From: Synaphobranchus kaupii | Taxonomy: Eukaryota; Chordata; Actinopteri; Anguilliformes; Synaphobranchidae | NCBI GenBank assembly: GCA_029718625.1 | Contig: CM056395.1 | Span: forward strand, 20,238,309 to 20,302,308 | DNA: 64,000 nucleotides | Direction of reading: 5' to 3' | Shown here: positions 24,560 through 38,100 of the stretch, piece after piece | Numbering within the stretch: position 1 is the first letter of the stretch | How the letters are laid out: each line of letters begins with the position of its first letter | The notes under the pieces: generated by a model | What the model was told of the DNA's origin: nothing | Seen by the model: the letters and a program-made list of their open reading frames with translations, nothing else | Database searches by the model: none | Position numbers and translations under genes: made by a program

Positions 24560-24750
24560 TCATAATTAAGCTGACAAGAGATTTCAGACCGGGTGCATAG
24601 GCCTATTTGTGAAATTTTTACCCACAACTTATACTATATCTCACCATCACCCTTAAGTTGCCGAATAATAGCCTACCAACAATGCCCAACGATTTTTCAT
24701 TCCATAACTCCACTTGTCCTGGAAAGGATAGTATTTGTGAATTTTTCACA
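24560..24750. repeat. Diverged repeat, inverted partner at 29190-29450
   Basis: Shared words in opposite orientation include CTTGTCCTGGAAAGGATA (24714) against TATCCTTTCCAGGACAAG (29264), and CAACAATGCCCAACGAT (24679) against ATCGCTGGGCATTGTTG (29336). The intervening text is also related. The family was not identified. Confidence 0.6.
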
Positions 24751-25616
24751 GCCTTTTATTTAACTGTAAAACAAATCCCAGTGCATCACCAGTGCGGCAA
24801 AAACCGGCGCTCGGAATTATGAGCGCTCGAATCTGCTCACCTCGGGTGGCAGGGAAATCGTATTATAGAGAGTTTTGATTTTCATGCAGGTAGGCTAACG
24901 CTGGCTACATTGATAGAGTAGCTATGCTGATTAATATTAATCAGTTTCCAGGGTTCTGTGGTGGCAAAATTACATAATGAGCACACTAGAAGAAGACCAG
25001 TAAAACTTTTCACAAGCTTTTTACTTTTTTACTTTTCTGAACCTTTATTTTATAATTTTATATAGCCTAAGTTTTAAAATATATGTTTTAATAAACAGTA
25101 TTCTATAGTTCATAATGGACTTTGACAAAGCTATTCAGACTAACCAAAACACACAATGACCTAAGTCCAACTGTAGTTGAAAGAGTACCCCATGTAGAAA
25201 CGTTCACAATCCTTGGCTGATTTATTCATTTAAAATTATTTTTCAAATATACTGTGGATTCAACAGTGCCTTATGGGTCTGAAAGGTAATATTCAGATAG
25301 TTGCTACTCATTAACCAAAGCATTTAGTGACTTTAATCCCACAGTTTCTGAAAGAGTGTCCCATGTAGACACTTTCACAACCCTTTTCCAATTTGTGAGA
25401 CATTCTATTAATGTTTAATCATATTTAAAAAAAATGTACACTCTTGTTCAAAAATTTGGAATCACTGAGACATTTTTATGTTTTTGAAAGAAATTGATAC
25501 TTTTATTCACCAAGTTAGCATTAACTTAATCAAAAAATACAGTCAAGACATTGATAGTGTTACAAACTTATATTTCTATTTCAGTCTATTTGTACTTTAG
25601 TATGGGGGTATTATTG

Positions 25617-25820
25617 TCTCAAAAATAAATAAATGTAACTGATCCACAAATAAATGCACCTGATCCACAAATAAATGTAGCTGATCCACAAATAAATTCA
25701 CCTGATCCACAAATAAATGCGCCTTATCCACAAATAAATGCAACTGATCCACAAATAAATGCAACTGATCCACAAATAAATGAATCTGATGCACAAATAA
25801 ATTAATCTGATCCACAAATA
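25617..25820 (+). repeat. 21-bp minisatellite
   Basis: A unit close to CTGATCCACAAATAAATGCAA repeats nine to ten times with single-base variation. Unrelated to the mucin repeats. Confidence 0.9.
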
Positions 25821-26156
25821 ACATATGGAATCACATGCATTTATTTGCGCATTTTAGAGACAATCCTAACAGCAAGATGTGCAAAGAAATATGTGCTTTT
25901 TTAACTGAGTCTACTCCTGCCGATCATTTTAAGACGCTAACGGCCACATTGCTCAATCACAGCAGGTTTCAGGCTATGGTTCTGTGAACCTCTCTAGCCC
26001 AAGGTACCATACTTTTCTTCCCTCAGTGACAACTGGAAGGCAGTCACCGCCTCCAAAGGCATTAAAGTTAGATGGGAAAGTTCATGCCATTCTGAAACAG
26101 ACCCACTTTGTGCACAAGGGCAATCCTTCTAAGAATTAACAAACTACAAGTGAAAT

Positions 26157-26400
26157 ACAAACCCCAATTTCAAAATTCAATTTGGGACAGTATGTAAAAT
26201 GCACATAGAAGCAGAAAGCAGTGATTTGCAAATTCTCTTTTACATATATTTAATTGAAAACAGTACAAAGAAAATATATTTTATGTTTTACCTTATCAAT
26301 TTTAGTGATTTTTGTAAATATACGCTAATTTAAAAAAAGTTGGGACAGGGGCAAAAAAAAGAAGAAAGTTTTGGGAAGTTTAAAAAAGTTTAAAAAAACA
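26157..26400 (+). repeat. Tc1-type transposon end
   Basis: ACAAACCCCAATTTCAAAATTC ... TTTGGGACAGTATGTAAAATG ... GATTTGCAAATTCT corresponds to a common teleost mariner-type terminal sequence. No transposase is present. Confidence 0.55.
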
Positions 26401-26454
26401 CCTGTTTGGAACATTCCACAGGTAAACAGGTGATGCTATCATGACTGGGTATAA

Positions 26455-26720
26455 AAGGATATCAAAGGACTCTTGATATTTTATTTTCAGGTACTCTTAC
26501 AAGCGATACTATAACCTCTCTGCATTTGAATGGATCTCTATGGGAATTTGGGGGTGGGACTAGATTAAGCTGTAATGGAATAGTATGGAACCCATGGTTG
26601 GCTAAATGGCTTTAAGTCATCAAGGGTCCAAGGTATCAAACGAGCCTCAAACCATCACTCAGCTGCCAGATATGCAGTAGATATGGATGGATCACTTTAA
26701 GGGTTGTTTCTCCTGACTTT
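26455..26720 (+). mobile_element. Tc1-derived palindromic repeat (family copy 2, one arm)
   Basis: Contains GACTCTTGATATTTTATTTTCAG, GCATTTGAATGGATCTCTATGG and CTGCCAGATATGCAGTAGAT in the family order. Only one arm is present. Confidence 0.75.
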
Positions 26721-26846
26721 ATTTAAGTTTATGTTAATTTGTCCAATTACTTTTGGTAACGTTACATTTAGAGAACATTTCACCTACATCCAGCTCATCC
26801 AGCATACTCAACTAGCATAACGTTACTCAAGAAGAAGAGTGTTGAT

Positions 26847-27300
26847 TCACAAACAGCCATAGACTGTAGCGAGTGACAAGATAGCCACTCGGTCGGGAAG
26901 ATGGATGTATGCCCTGCACAGCTCATACACTGGCCTTGATTTTGCTAGCGAGAGAGCCGTTGTACATCTTGTTGCCTCCTGCTGTTGGCACACCCCTTCA
27001 ACAGCCAGCTTCCGTCTTTCAGATGGTGTTGCTTTTCTCCAAGAAGGCCCAATTGTTCCCAGACGAAGACCACCACTTCCCTGCTGCACTTTGTTGACAA
27101 TGTCCCAGTGTTTGAGGACTGACATGGCTTTCTGAACACCCGCTGGGCTCCACATCCTCCCCGGTGACAAGGTGGGGGCTGCATTTGTCATTGCTATAGC
27201 CCGGGACACTGTCAGCGTCATCTTCAACCTGACTTTGCCATGTTTGAATTCTTCATTCAGCCCAGAGACAGGTGGCTCCAGGACACCTTTTCCGTAAAGT
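26847..27300 (-). pseudogene. LINE polyprotein C-terminal fragment
   Basis: On the - strand an open frame begins NEEFKHGKVRL and continues with LKHWDIVNKVQQG, KATPSERRKLAVEGV and QQQEATR. This resembles the region C-terminal to the reverse transcriptase in fish non-LTR elements of the R2-like type. No polymerase motif remains, so assignment rests on pattern memory and is uncertain. It lies in the mucin gene's first intron, opposite strand. Confidence 0.4.
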
Positions 27301-27326
27301 GCAATGGTGCTGAGGCACGGTGGGAG

Positions 27327-27511
27327 GCCAAGCCATTTATTTATATATGAGCTGATGACGTCAATACAACTTTACCTCAAAAATGATCCCATATAGACAC
27401 CTTCCCAACCCTTATCTGATCACCGATTCCTTTAGATTTCCAATCCCCACTGTTTATCACCAGAAATCCTTTTTTTAATCACAACTGTTAGACTAGCGAT
27501 TATGTTTTGTA
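27327..27511 (+). repeat. Duplicated intronic segment, copy 1 (filled site)
   Basis: Matches 29478-29672 closely (GGCCAAGCCATTTATTTATA ... GATTATGTTTTGTATA). In copy 1 the sequence is interrupted by the 1.17 kb palindromic element and resumes at 28682. Confidence 0.9.
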
Positions 27512-27513
27512 TA

Positions 27514-28681
27514 CAGTCAAGCCGGAAAGTCTCCCCACCCCTTTCACCTTCTCCACGTTTTATTACGTTACAGACATATTCCAAAATTGATTAAATTCAT
27601 TTTTTCCCTCAAAATTCTACACACAACACCCCATAATGACAATGTGAAAAAAGTTTTTTTGAGATTTTTGCAAATTTATTAAAAATAAAAAAATAAAATT
27701 TCTCATTTACATAAGTATTCATACCCTTTGCTTTAACGTATTTTTAAAGTATCATATTTCATATTTGGTCGCATATCCTTTACATGCTGTTACTTCCTGA
27801 AGTCTGTGACCATCAACGTAAAAAAAACTGTCGATATCTTATTTTCAGGTACTGTTACAAGCGATACTATAACCTCTCTGCATTTGAATGGATCTCTATG
27901 GAAATTGGGGGGTGAGACTAGATTCAGCTGTAAATTACACTGGTACAGTATGGAACACATGGCTGGCTAAATGGCTGTAAGTTATCAAGGGTCTGAGCTA
28001 TCAAACGAGCCCCAAACCATCACTCTGTTGCCAGATATGGAGTAGATGTGGATGGATCACTGCAAGGGTTATTTCTCCAGACTCATTTTCCTATAGAACT
28101 CTATGGGGAAAAAAGTCAGGAGAAACAACCCTTAAAGTGATCCATCCACATCTACTCCATATCTGGCAACAGAGTGATGGTTTGGGGCTCGTTTGATAGC
28201 TCAGACCCTTGATAACTTACAGCCATTTAGCCAGCCATGTGTTCCATACTGTACCAGTGTAATTTACAGCTGAATCTAGTCTCACCCCCCAATTTCCATA
28301 GAGATCCATTCAAATGCAGAGAGGTTATAGTATCGCTTGTAACTGTACCTGAAAATAAGATATCGACAGTTTTTTGATGTTGATGGTCACAGACTTCAGG
28401 AAGTAACAGCATGTAAAGGATATGCGACCAAATATGAAATATGATACTTTAAAAATACGTTAAAGCAAAGGGTATGAATACTTATGTAAATGAGAAATTT
28501 AATTTTTTTATTTTTAATAAATTTGCTAAAATCTCAAAAAAACTTTTTTCACATTGTCATTATGGGGTGTTGTGTGTAGATGTTTGAGGCAAAAAATGAA
28601 CTCAATCTATTGTAGTATAAGTCTGTAACGTAATAAAATGTGGAGAAGGTGAAAGGGTGGGGAGACTTTCCGGCTTGACTG
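27514..28681. mobile_element. Palindromic Tc1/mariner-type element, 1,168 bp (family copy 3, complete)
   Basis: Begins CAGTCAAGCCGGAAAGTCTC and ends with its reverse complement, flanked by TA on both sides. The two arms, each about 570 bp, are reverse complements almost throughout, meeting near 28090 around a short loop. The inner part is the repeat family found elsewhere in the window (GCATTTGAATGGATCTCTATGG, GATGGTTTGGGGCTCG). It encodes no transposase. The related segment at 29478-29695 lacks it, giving an empty site. Confidence 0.9.
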
Positions 28682-29477
28682 TATATCCTCATCTTCTAGC
28701 ATCTTCCTATTTTTATTGACGGGGGTCTTTGTTGGAGTTTCAGCAGAGGTGTTTGATTTGCGATTGCCGGACGCCATGGATAAAATTCCCTTTGTTCACT
28801 CAAAGGAAAATTATTGAACAATGCAAAGGCCTACTGTATAATCAATACATCAAAACTTTGTGACAAATCGCAGTCTCTGAAAAAAGACAATATAAGCTGA
28901 TATCTCTAAAAATAAGAGTTTTGTCACATTGTGTAGGTTATGCTGCCATCTTGGAAGCTGTTAATTGGGGTCCTCTTCTCGCAGATGATTGAGTTCATTA
29001 TGTCACCATAAATCCCATTTAATAACTAGACTACTCAGTGAGAATGAAGTCAACATAGATACTGTATCTGCATGTAGCCAGCATTACCTTCATGAAAATC
29101 AAAGAACTCTCCTTAATACAATTTCCAAGTCACTTGAGGTCAGTGCTAGCTTGTTTGAGCACTAACACTTATGAGCACTGGTTTTCCTTCATTGTGTAAC
29201 TAACCTTTAGTTGACAATGAAAGAATGTTGTTTTTTTGAATCAGAAGTTCTGAAAAAATGTATATCCTTTCCAGGACAAGTCGTTTCAGACATCTTTGTT
29301 ATCCCGTTTTTGAGGTATCGCGTAGTAAATGAAAGATCGCTGGGCATTGTTGCTATTATTGGTTTAAACATGATGGGAGATACAGTAAAAGTTGTGAAAA
29401 AAAATCACAAATCATCCTCAGAAAAATGAAACTGGTCTGAAATATCTTGGTCACTGAATTATGAAATTATGAGGCGT

Positions 29478-29695
29478 TGAGGCCAAGCCATTTATTTATA
29501 TATGAGCTGATGACTTCAATACAACTTTATCTGAAAAATGATCCCATATAGACACCTTCCTAACCCTTATCTGATCACCAATTCCTTTAGATTTCCAATC
29601 CCCCTGTTTATCACCAGAAATCCTTTTTTTAATCACAACTGTTAGACTAGCGATTATGTTTTGTATATATCTTCATCTTCTAGCATCTTCCTATG
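29478..29695 (+). repeat. Duplicated intronic segment, copy 2 (empty site)
   Basis: Same text as 27327-27511 plus 28682-28715, uninterrupted: ...GTTTTGTATATATCTTCATCTTCTAGC. This shows the target as it was before insertion of the palindromic element. Confidence 0.9.
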
Positions 29696-30026
29696 ATTAT
29701 GTGGTGTTGAAAATGAATGCACATAACTGTAATTGAAGTGTAATAGAACTGAATTAAAAAAAGTGTATAAATTCACAAATCATGCTATGCAGAAGGCTAT
29801 TAATTTCCAAATATTTGGTATTACGAAAAAAAGGTATAAATGACTTAATCTGAATAGCAAACTTCAATATGGAACTGAAAGCTATCTTTATGCAATCAGA
29901 GTTAAATAATTCTGGAAGGGCGTAGAATTTTCGGCACAAGACCTACAAACATAAGAAAGTTAACCCTGTATTACATACAAATTATATTTAACTTTTATTT
30001 CAGATCACATGTAAGAGAACATCAAT

Positions 30027-33000
30027 ATGCACTGGAAGACCATATTATCCGGACTATTTCTCTTTGGTAAGAAACCGGAAAGGGGGATGCATTGGAACAA
30101 GTATATTTGTTTGTATATTCATACATTTGTATATTCATATTTGGTCCTGGGTCCATACTTTTTTCAGTATGCTGTTCAAACCTTGGTCCTAGGGGACACA
30201 CCATTTGCTGGTTAAAATCCCTGGGGCCTCATTTATAAATTGTCCATATGTACATACCTGGTTGTAAATCCATTGCACCAATGCTATTATTGAACTTGAG
30301 GTGAAAATGTGCCCACCTGGTGATGCAAGGAGTGTAGCTAGCCTGTGAAGCTAGCCACAGTAAGAGCATCCACAATTCCTAGGGCAAATTTTATATCTGA
30401 AACTCATCTGATTATTGTAGATATTCTGAGGAGCCCATTTTACCCAGGTTTCTCTGAGGTATAATCATTTTCCCTCAAAGGAGAGCAAAATTTGTGACTC
30501 CCAATATGCAAATAAGGGTGGACGTAAGGTAGTTAAACCCCAATCAATCGATCAATCAATCAATCAAATTTTATGTATATAGCACATTTCATGTCATTCC
30601 ATTTCAACTCAATGTGCTTCACATAAAATTAGACATAAATGAATTAAACAAAAAGGAATAAAAAAGACTGAAGGCAATAAAAAGCAATTTCACAACCTCG
30701 GGGACTTAAACAATACAATTCTTTCAGGTAATATTACTTTAAGGTACATCAAAAGTATAATAATAAATAAGTACATGAAAACAGGGGAGGCAGTAGAGGG
30801 AAAACATTGAGTGAAACATTGAGCGAGGGTAATTAAGTAAAAGCAAAGGCAAAAAGGTGTGAAAAAGTTTTGTGTTAAAACTTGCAACAGATTCTGCTTC
30901 TCTTAGATCCTTTGAAAGGTTGTTCCAGAGTTTTGGTTCATAGTAACCATAAGCTACCTCACCAAATGTTTTTTTTTGTGATCGTAGGTATTTGTAGGGG
31001 CTTGCCTTCAGAGGATCTAGCTAATAGCTCAAAGTCAAATCTTTTATTTATTCAGGTGCAAGGCCATGAAGGGACTTGTAAACAAGTAGAAGGATTTTAA
31101 AAACAATAACAGGTAGCCAATGGAGTGCTTTTAAAGTTTTTTAGTTTTGGTCAGTAAACATGCAGCAGAATTCTGAACTATTTGCAGGCGGTTTAAGGTT
31201 GTCTTTGGTACACCTGATAACAGAGCATTGCAATAGTCCAGCCTGCATGTAATTAAAGCATGTATTAGCTGCTCAGCATTTCCCTTGGTTAAAAAGGGAT
31301 GTACTTTAGCAATGTTCTTGAGATGATAAAATGCTGACTTTGTTAATGTGAGTTAAAATTCAGGTCAGTGTCAATAGTAACTCTGAGATTCCTTGCCTTA
31401 TGTTTACCATGAATTGCCCATGGCCCTAGATTTGAGTAGAGTGTCTCCCTCAGGATTTCTGAATCAAAGATTAATTAGAATTTAATCTTTGAGATTAAAC
31501 CCCAGACACATTTCCGAGGATGAATGCATTATCTGAAACTCTTCTGATTTATATCGTAGACATTCTGAGGAATCCATTCCATCCCGTTTTTACAGAGTTA
31601 GAATCCTTTGCTTTTGCAGGAGAAAAAGATTTCCATGGGGATTGGTATTGCCTTATATCCAAAATCTAGATGAATTCAGAATAAAATGTTGAATTTCTCA
31701 CGGCGCACATCGGAATTACATGAAACTTTTTTCCTTACTTAGTTTAGCAATGTTTTCATCATTTATATTAATACATTGATTCTTCTTCTTCCTGTTTTAT
31801 TCTACTGTAGCTGCATAAAACATTTATATATTTGTAGTAAGTATCATTACCACAGGTTTTGCCGGTTTGCTCCTGTCCTTGAAACGTGTGAAGAATTCAG
31901 CATATTTTTTATTGTTAATTATAAAAGTAATGTAAATGAACCATGAATTCATTTTATTCATAAAGTTTAATAGATTTGTTTTTTTTCCTACACAAATGAG
32001 GCCCCAGGCGATTGTGTGACACATTGCAGAGTATTTTAGCAATACTGTCAGAAAGTTCACTCAAGCATGTATTGATTGACTTGTACTACTTGTCTTTTGA
32101 CAATGAAAATGAGGCTGAATTAAGGATAACACAAGAATCACCATGGACACTGCATAAAGACAAATATAGGAAATGTGTTATTCTAAAAATAATTACGATT
32201 AAAAATAAATATTTACATTGTAAGAGATGGAACATTCGTGATTCTTTTATTGTCCCATTGAAACTTGTTCCTCTCTCCTTGATGAAACCTTTGATCCTGA
32301 AATGGAAACCCCTATTAGGGTGCTTACAATAACAGAATCTCTTCAGTAGAAATAACAGTTGATTCATTTGCAGTAACGACATCTCCATTGTCCACAGCTT
32401 TAACTGCACTTAGCACAGCACCTACCGAGACTACATTACCTGCAATGGCAGCTCCATCAGAAGCACAGAGTAGCACTGTTTCTCTCAGGTTAGAGTTCTC
32501 TTCTAATGAAAACTTCACGGGTGAACTGTCTAACTCCAGCTCCCAGGCCTTCCAGGACAGAGTTAATCTGACAAAAACACAGGTGAGTTATGTGCTGCAT
32601 TACCTCAGAAGGTATCTGTGAATATAGATAACTCCTTCTGTACAATGCACAGCTAAACTGGAGTGCTGCACAAGTGAAAATATGTGGCCCAAACTATATG
32701 AGTTTCAGAGGACAGAAATGTTGCCGTGATGGGATTGGATGGGCCTACAAATATGATTAGGAAAATGTATCAAAAACACTCAAACTCTAGTTTTCCAGTG
32801 TGTATGAACTTTCATGTAGGTTCAAAGCTGTGAAGTCAAGTTTCATTATTTTGAAAGGACACAAAAACCAGACCAACAGCCATGCTATGCTGAGAAATAA
32901 AAAAATTTCACATGCAGATAAATTAGCGCAAAGAAATAGAAAAGGAAATATTTTTTTATCTTGATTTAATTTAATCTTAGGCTAACTACATTAAAGCACA

Positions 33001-35136
33001 TTAAAGCAGATATGCGGTGCTATGTATATGCTGACTTGTACCAATAATACTGTATTGCAATGTTATTTTTTAAAAGAAGATCCCTACAAATCAGTGGTTT
33101 ACAGAAGATGGTTTGTTCCTCCCATCACAACAGACCAGCACATTTTGACATGAGAGAGAAGTGGGGTGTAAGCCCCCCATGCACATGTCCATTAACCTCT
33201 CACTTTGGGTTTTTCAGCTGACACCTGCATTCGAAAATGCATTTCCTTCCTTTCTTCAGCTAACAAGGATACATTTTAGGTGGGTTAAAAATATTCAAAA
33301 ACTCCAGGAGTAATTTCCAGAGGTGATGGCAATAACAACAACAACAAAGGCATTTATTATTAATATTATTTATTACCTCAACAAATTGGTTAGCTGATAA
33401 TTTGCAATGATGTTGAACCTGATATAGTATTGAACCTGTAAGTTCTATATATCTAGTAAATATTTGTGACCGCCTGGCGTGATTTCACAGAAACAACTGC
33501 TTTCAGCAGATAAATGTCAAGAGAAGATTATAGTAACAAATATATCCGTGGCTGCTTTGGCTATTTCTGCTTCCTGGAAGAGCACCTCAATAAATAGGTT
33601 TGGTTATAGTTTACATTTTGTTTTATCATAGGTTGGCTACATACAGTTAAAATGATATTATTTGTAAAACAAGGCGCAAAACATCATTGGGGCCCATAAC
33701 TTTTTATATAACATGACAAAATGAATGTCAATTTTACACTTTGAAATTGTATCTGTTATTGTGGTTATTGTTTATTTTGTGTCACAGGCTCCTCACCACC
33801 TCAGCAGACCTGGTTTTCAACAGTTCCAGTGGTGTGCCCAGCATCGATCAGGTGGTCGAAACCCTAGAGAATGAGATAAACAATGGGACTGTGACCATCC
33901 CGATCATTCTCAGCTCAATCTTTGTCACCAGTCGGTTTCATAGTACAACTCCAGCTGCAGTTTCTACAATTGGAGGTACCACTGTGGCTCTATATTTGGT
34001 GTTCACTTCAATGATCCCCCCCCCCCCCCCCCCCCGCCCCCCCCCCCCCCCCGCCGTGCCCCCGACCCACTTATTCCTACCAGGAATAAGCGGGTTAGAT
34101 AATGGATGGATGGATGGATGGAAACAGTTTTTCAAATTCAGGTCACCATATTTAGATTTCGGCTAAACTTGACCTTCATCATAACACATACACATAATCT
34201 TCAAGTGCAACAAATTATGCATCTGCTTAAAATATAAACACAATTTCAAAATTAATAACAGTATGAGGAGATCCTGTTTGCATTGTACACAGACGTGATA
34301 AAGCATAAGTAAACTATAGGTTGAATGCAGTGGATTTAAATTTCCTGAAATGCAGCATGGAATAGGTTTAGGAAGTAGTATCAGGTTTAGGAAAATATGA
34401 TGTCTGTGTACAACTGGAGCAGCGTATCAGCTCATTAGGAGCAAATTTCCCGCCCAAATTTATGCCTGGCGTTATGCTCAAGATTCCCCACCAGCACTGT
34501 ACAGAAGCACGGGCGGTTGCATGGGCACGTTTTAAATGAAGTCAGACGTAGGCCTTAATCTGCAATAGTTTAATCGGTCCCAGGAGTTGATCGTTTCCTC
34601 AAAATCCTGAAATGGATTTAGACACAAGTGTTTTCTGTTACTCCAGTGGAACTGGAGTAGAGGTATCAGTCATAGAGAATATTAGACAACGTTAGAAAAA
34701 TCATTTTAAAAAATCTTAAAATTTAAATAAATCGTGATTCCGTATCAAAACATGAAAAACGTTTTTCTTGGCTCAGATAAATTAAAACCGTGGATTAATC
34801 TGCATTAATCTGCCATTCTTTGGCATTTGATGGTGCTTAGTTGTTATCATGGCCATAGCCCATTCTCTTACACTGCCATTGACCAACAACACTAATCTAA
34901 AGATAAACCCTGGAGGTTTATTTTAAGCCCTCATTTAGTCCTAATATTTTTCGTCAAGAGCAGATTAGTTAAACTGAGACTAAATCTAGGACTATATTAC
35001 GGCATGCTTGTGAAAGCCATTTTTATCTAGAACTAGGCCGAATCCATGTCTGTTCAACCAGCCCTTTAATGCTTCATGTCTGCTGCCTATTTTCTTATTT
35101 TAAATAAAATGGCATGCAATGCAACATTGCCTCGTC

Positions 35137-35169
<33 letters not shown>

Positions 35170-38100
35170 TACCCTCATGTTGCGATTGCCACAATTATTG
35201 CTTCTGTTTGGCCCGGCTTCTCAGACATGGATTACGCCTAGTAATGAAGATCTCCATTGAAAAAATTGAGTCTAGGACTAGGCTCAAAGGAATTTAGTGT
35301 AGGACTAGACTTAAATGGGCAGTTCACCCAAAAACTTTATTTTGATATGTTTCTATTTTTGATGTTTTAATTTTGTACTTCATCCAAGAAATACAGATAG
35401 ACTGGGATTCTTGACTAACAACAAAATGCAAACAATTTGTTTTCTCCACAAGCAGTTTGGCAGTTCACATTTGAGCATTCACTACAATACATTACATTAT
35501 CTTGCATTCACTTAGCAGATACATTTATCCAAAAGTGAAGAACATCAAAGTTACTCTCAGAAATGCACAAGTGCCCATTCAAAGACACCAAGACAATTGA
35601 GCAACAGTGAAATACTACTTGATTAAAAAGAGGATGTGTTAGCTAGCTAGAAACTGAACAAACTTCCTTCAGGGTTGTAGAAAAAAAGAGCTGTGCCTTT
35701 CCTGTGTCTCTCCCTTGGTTTTAAGGAATCCATTGGGACACATAAATGCACTTTGAATCAGGGGAACATTTAACCTTATATTTGTTCTACTTTTGAAACT
35801 TAATATAATTAACATTTACTGATAACATGTTCATCTTCAGTAGGTATGGCCACAACTACTGGCATGCCTGCACAAACTACAGTCCTATCCTCTCATGCAA
35901 CAACAGCCCCAGCCTCTACAAATGCAACTGCAGTACCAGCCTCTACAAATGCAACTGCAGCCCCAGCCTCTACAGATTCAACTACAGCCTTAGCCTTTAC
36001 AAATGCAACTACAGCCTTGGTCTCTACAAATGCAACAACTCCAGCATCTACAAATGCAACTACAGCCCCAGCCTCTGCAAATGCAACTACAACTCCAGCA
36101 TCTACAAGCGCAACTGCAGCCCCAGCCTCTATAAATGCAATTACAGCATCAGCCTCTACAAACACAACAACCCCAACATCTATAAATGCAACAACTCCAG
36201 CATCTAGAAATCCAACTACAACTGTAGTATCCACAAGTGCAACAGCAGTTACAGCCCCTGCTAATGCATCTACAACTCCAGCATCTACAAATGCAACTAC
36301 AGCCCCAGCCTCTGCAAATGCAACTACAACTCCAGCACCTACAAATGCAACTACAGCCACAGTCTCTATAAATGCAATTACAGCCTCAGCCTCTACAAAC
36401 ACAACAACCCCAACATCTATAAATGCAACTATAACTCCAGCATCTACAAGCGCAACTACAGCGCCGGACTCTACAAATGCTACAACTCAAGGATTTACAC
36501 ATGCAAAGTCAGCTCCAACCTCTACTAACACAACAACCTCAGCATCTATAAATGCAACTACAGCTCTAGCATCAACTAATGCAATTACAGCCCCAGACTC
36601 TACAAATACAACAATTGCAGCATCTACAAGTGCAATAGCAGCTACAGCCTCTGTTAATGCAACAACAACTTCAGCATTTATAAATGCAACTGCAACTGTA
36701 GCCTCTACAAATGCAACAACTCCAGCATCTAGAAATCCAACTACAACTGTAGTATCTACAGCAACAGCAATTACAGCCCCTGCTAATGCATCTACAACTC
36801 CAGCAACTACAAATACAATGGTAGCTCCAGCTTCTACTAATGCAACAACCCCAACATCTATAAATGCAACAACAACTCCATCATCTACAAGTGCAACAAC
36901 AGCTACAGCACCTACAAATGCAACTACAGCCACAGTCTCTATAAATGCAATTACAGCCTCAGCCTCTACAAACACAACAACCCTGACATCTATAAATGCA
37001 ACTATAACTCCAGCATCTACAAGCGCAACTACAGCGCCAGACTCTACAAATGCAACTACAGCCACAGTCTCTATAAATGCAATTACAGCCTCAGCCTCTA
37101 CAAACACAACAACCCTGACATCTATAAATGCAACTATAACTCCAGCATCTACAAGCGCAACTACAGCGCCAGACTCTACAAATGCTACAACTCAAGGATT
37201 TACACATGCAATGTCAGCTCCAACCTCTACTAACACAACAACCTCAGCATCTATAAATGCAACTACAGCTCTAGCATCAACGAATGCAATTACAGCCCCA
37301 GACTCTACAAATACAACAATTGCAGCATCTACAAGTGCAATAGCAGCTCCAGCCTCTGTTAATGCAACAACAACTTCAGCATTTATAAATGCAACTGCAA
37401 CTGTAGCCTCTACAAATGCAACAACTCCAGCATCTAGAAATCCAACTACAACTGTAGTATCTACAGCAACAGCAATTACAGCCCCTGCTAATGCATCTAC
37501 AACTCCAGCATCTACAAATACAATGGTAGCTCCAGCTTCTACTAATGCAACAACCCCAACATCTTTAAATGCAACAACAACTCCATCATCTACAAGTGCA
37601 ACAGCAGCTACAGCACCTACAAATGCAACTACAGCCACAGTCTCTATAAATGCAATTACAGCCACAGCCTCTACAAACACAACAACCCCGACATCTATAA
37701 ATGCAACTATAACTCCAGCATCTACAAGCGCAACTACAGCGCCAGACTCTACAAATGCTACAACTCAAGGATTTACACATGCAATGTCAGCTCCAACCTC
37801 TACTAACACAACAACCTCAGCATATATAAATGCAACTACAGCTCTAGCATCAACGAATGCAATTACAGCCCCAGACTCTACAAATACAACAATTGCAGCA
37901 TCTACAAGTGCAATAGCAGCTCAAGCCTCTGTTAATGCAACAACAACTTCAGCATTTATAAATGCAACTGCAACTGTAGCCTCTACAAATGCAACAACTC
38001 CAGCATCTAGAAATCCAACTACAACTGTAGTATCTACAGCAACAGCAATTACAGCCCCTGCTAATGCATCTACAACTCCAGCATCTACAAATACAATGGT

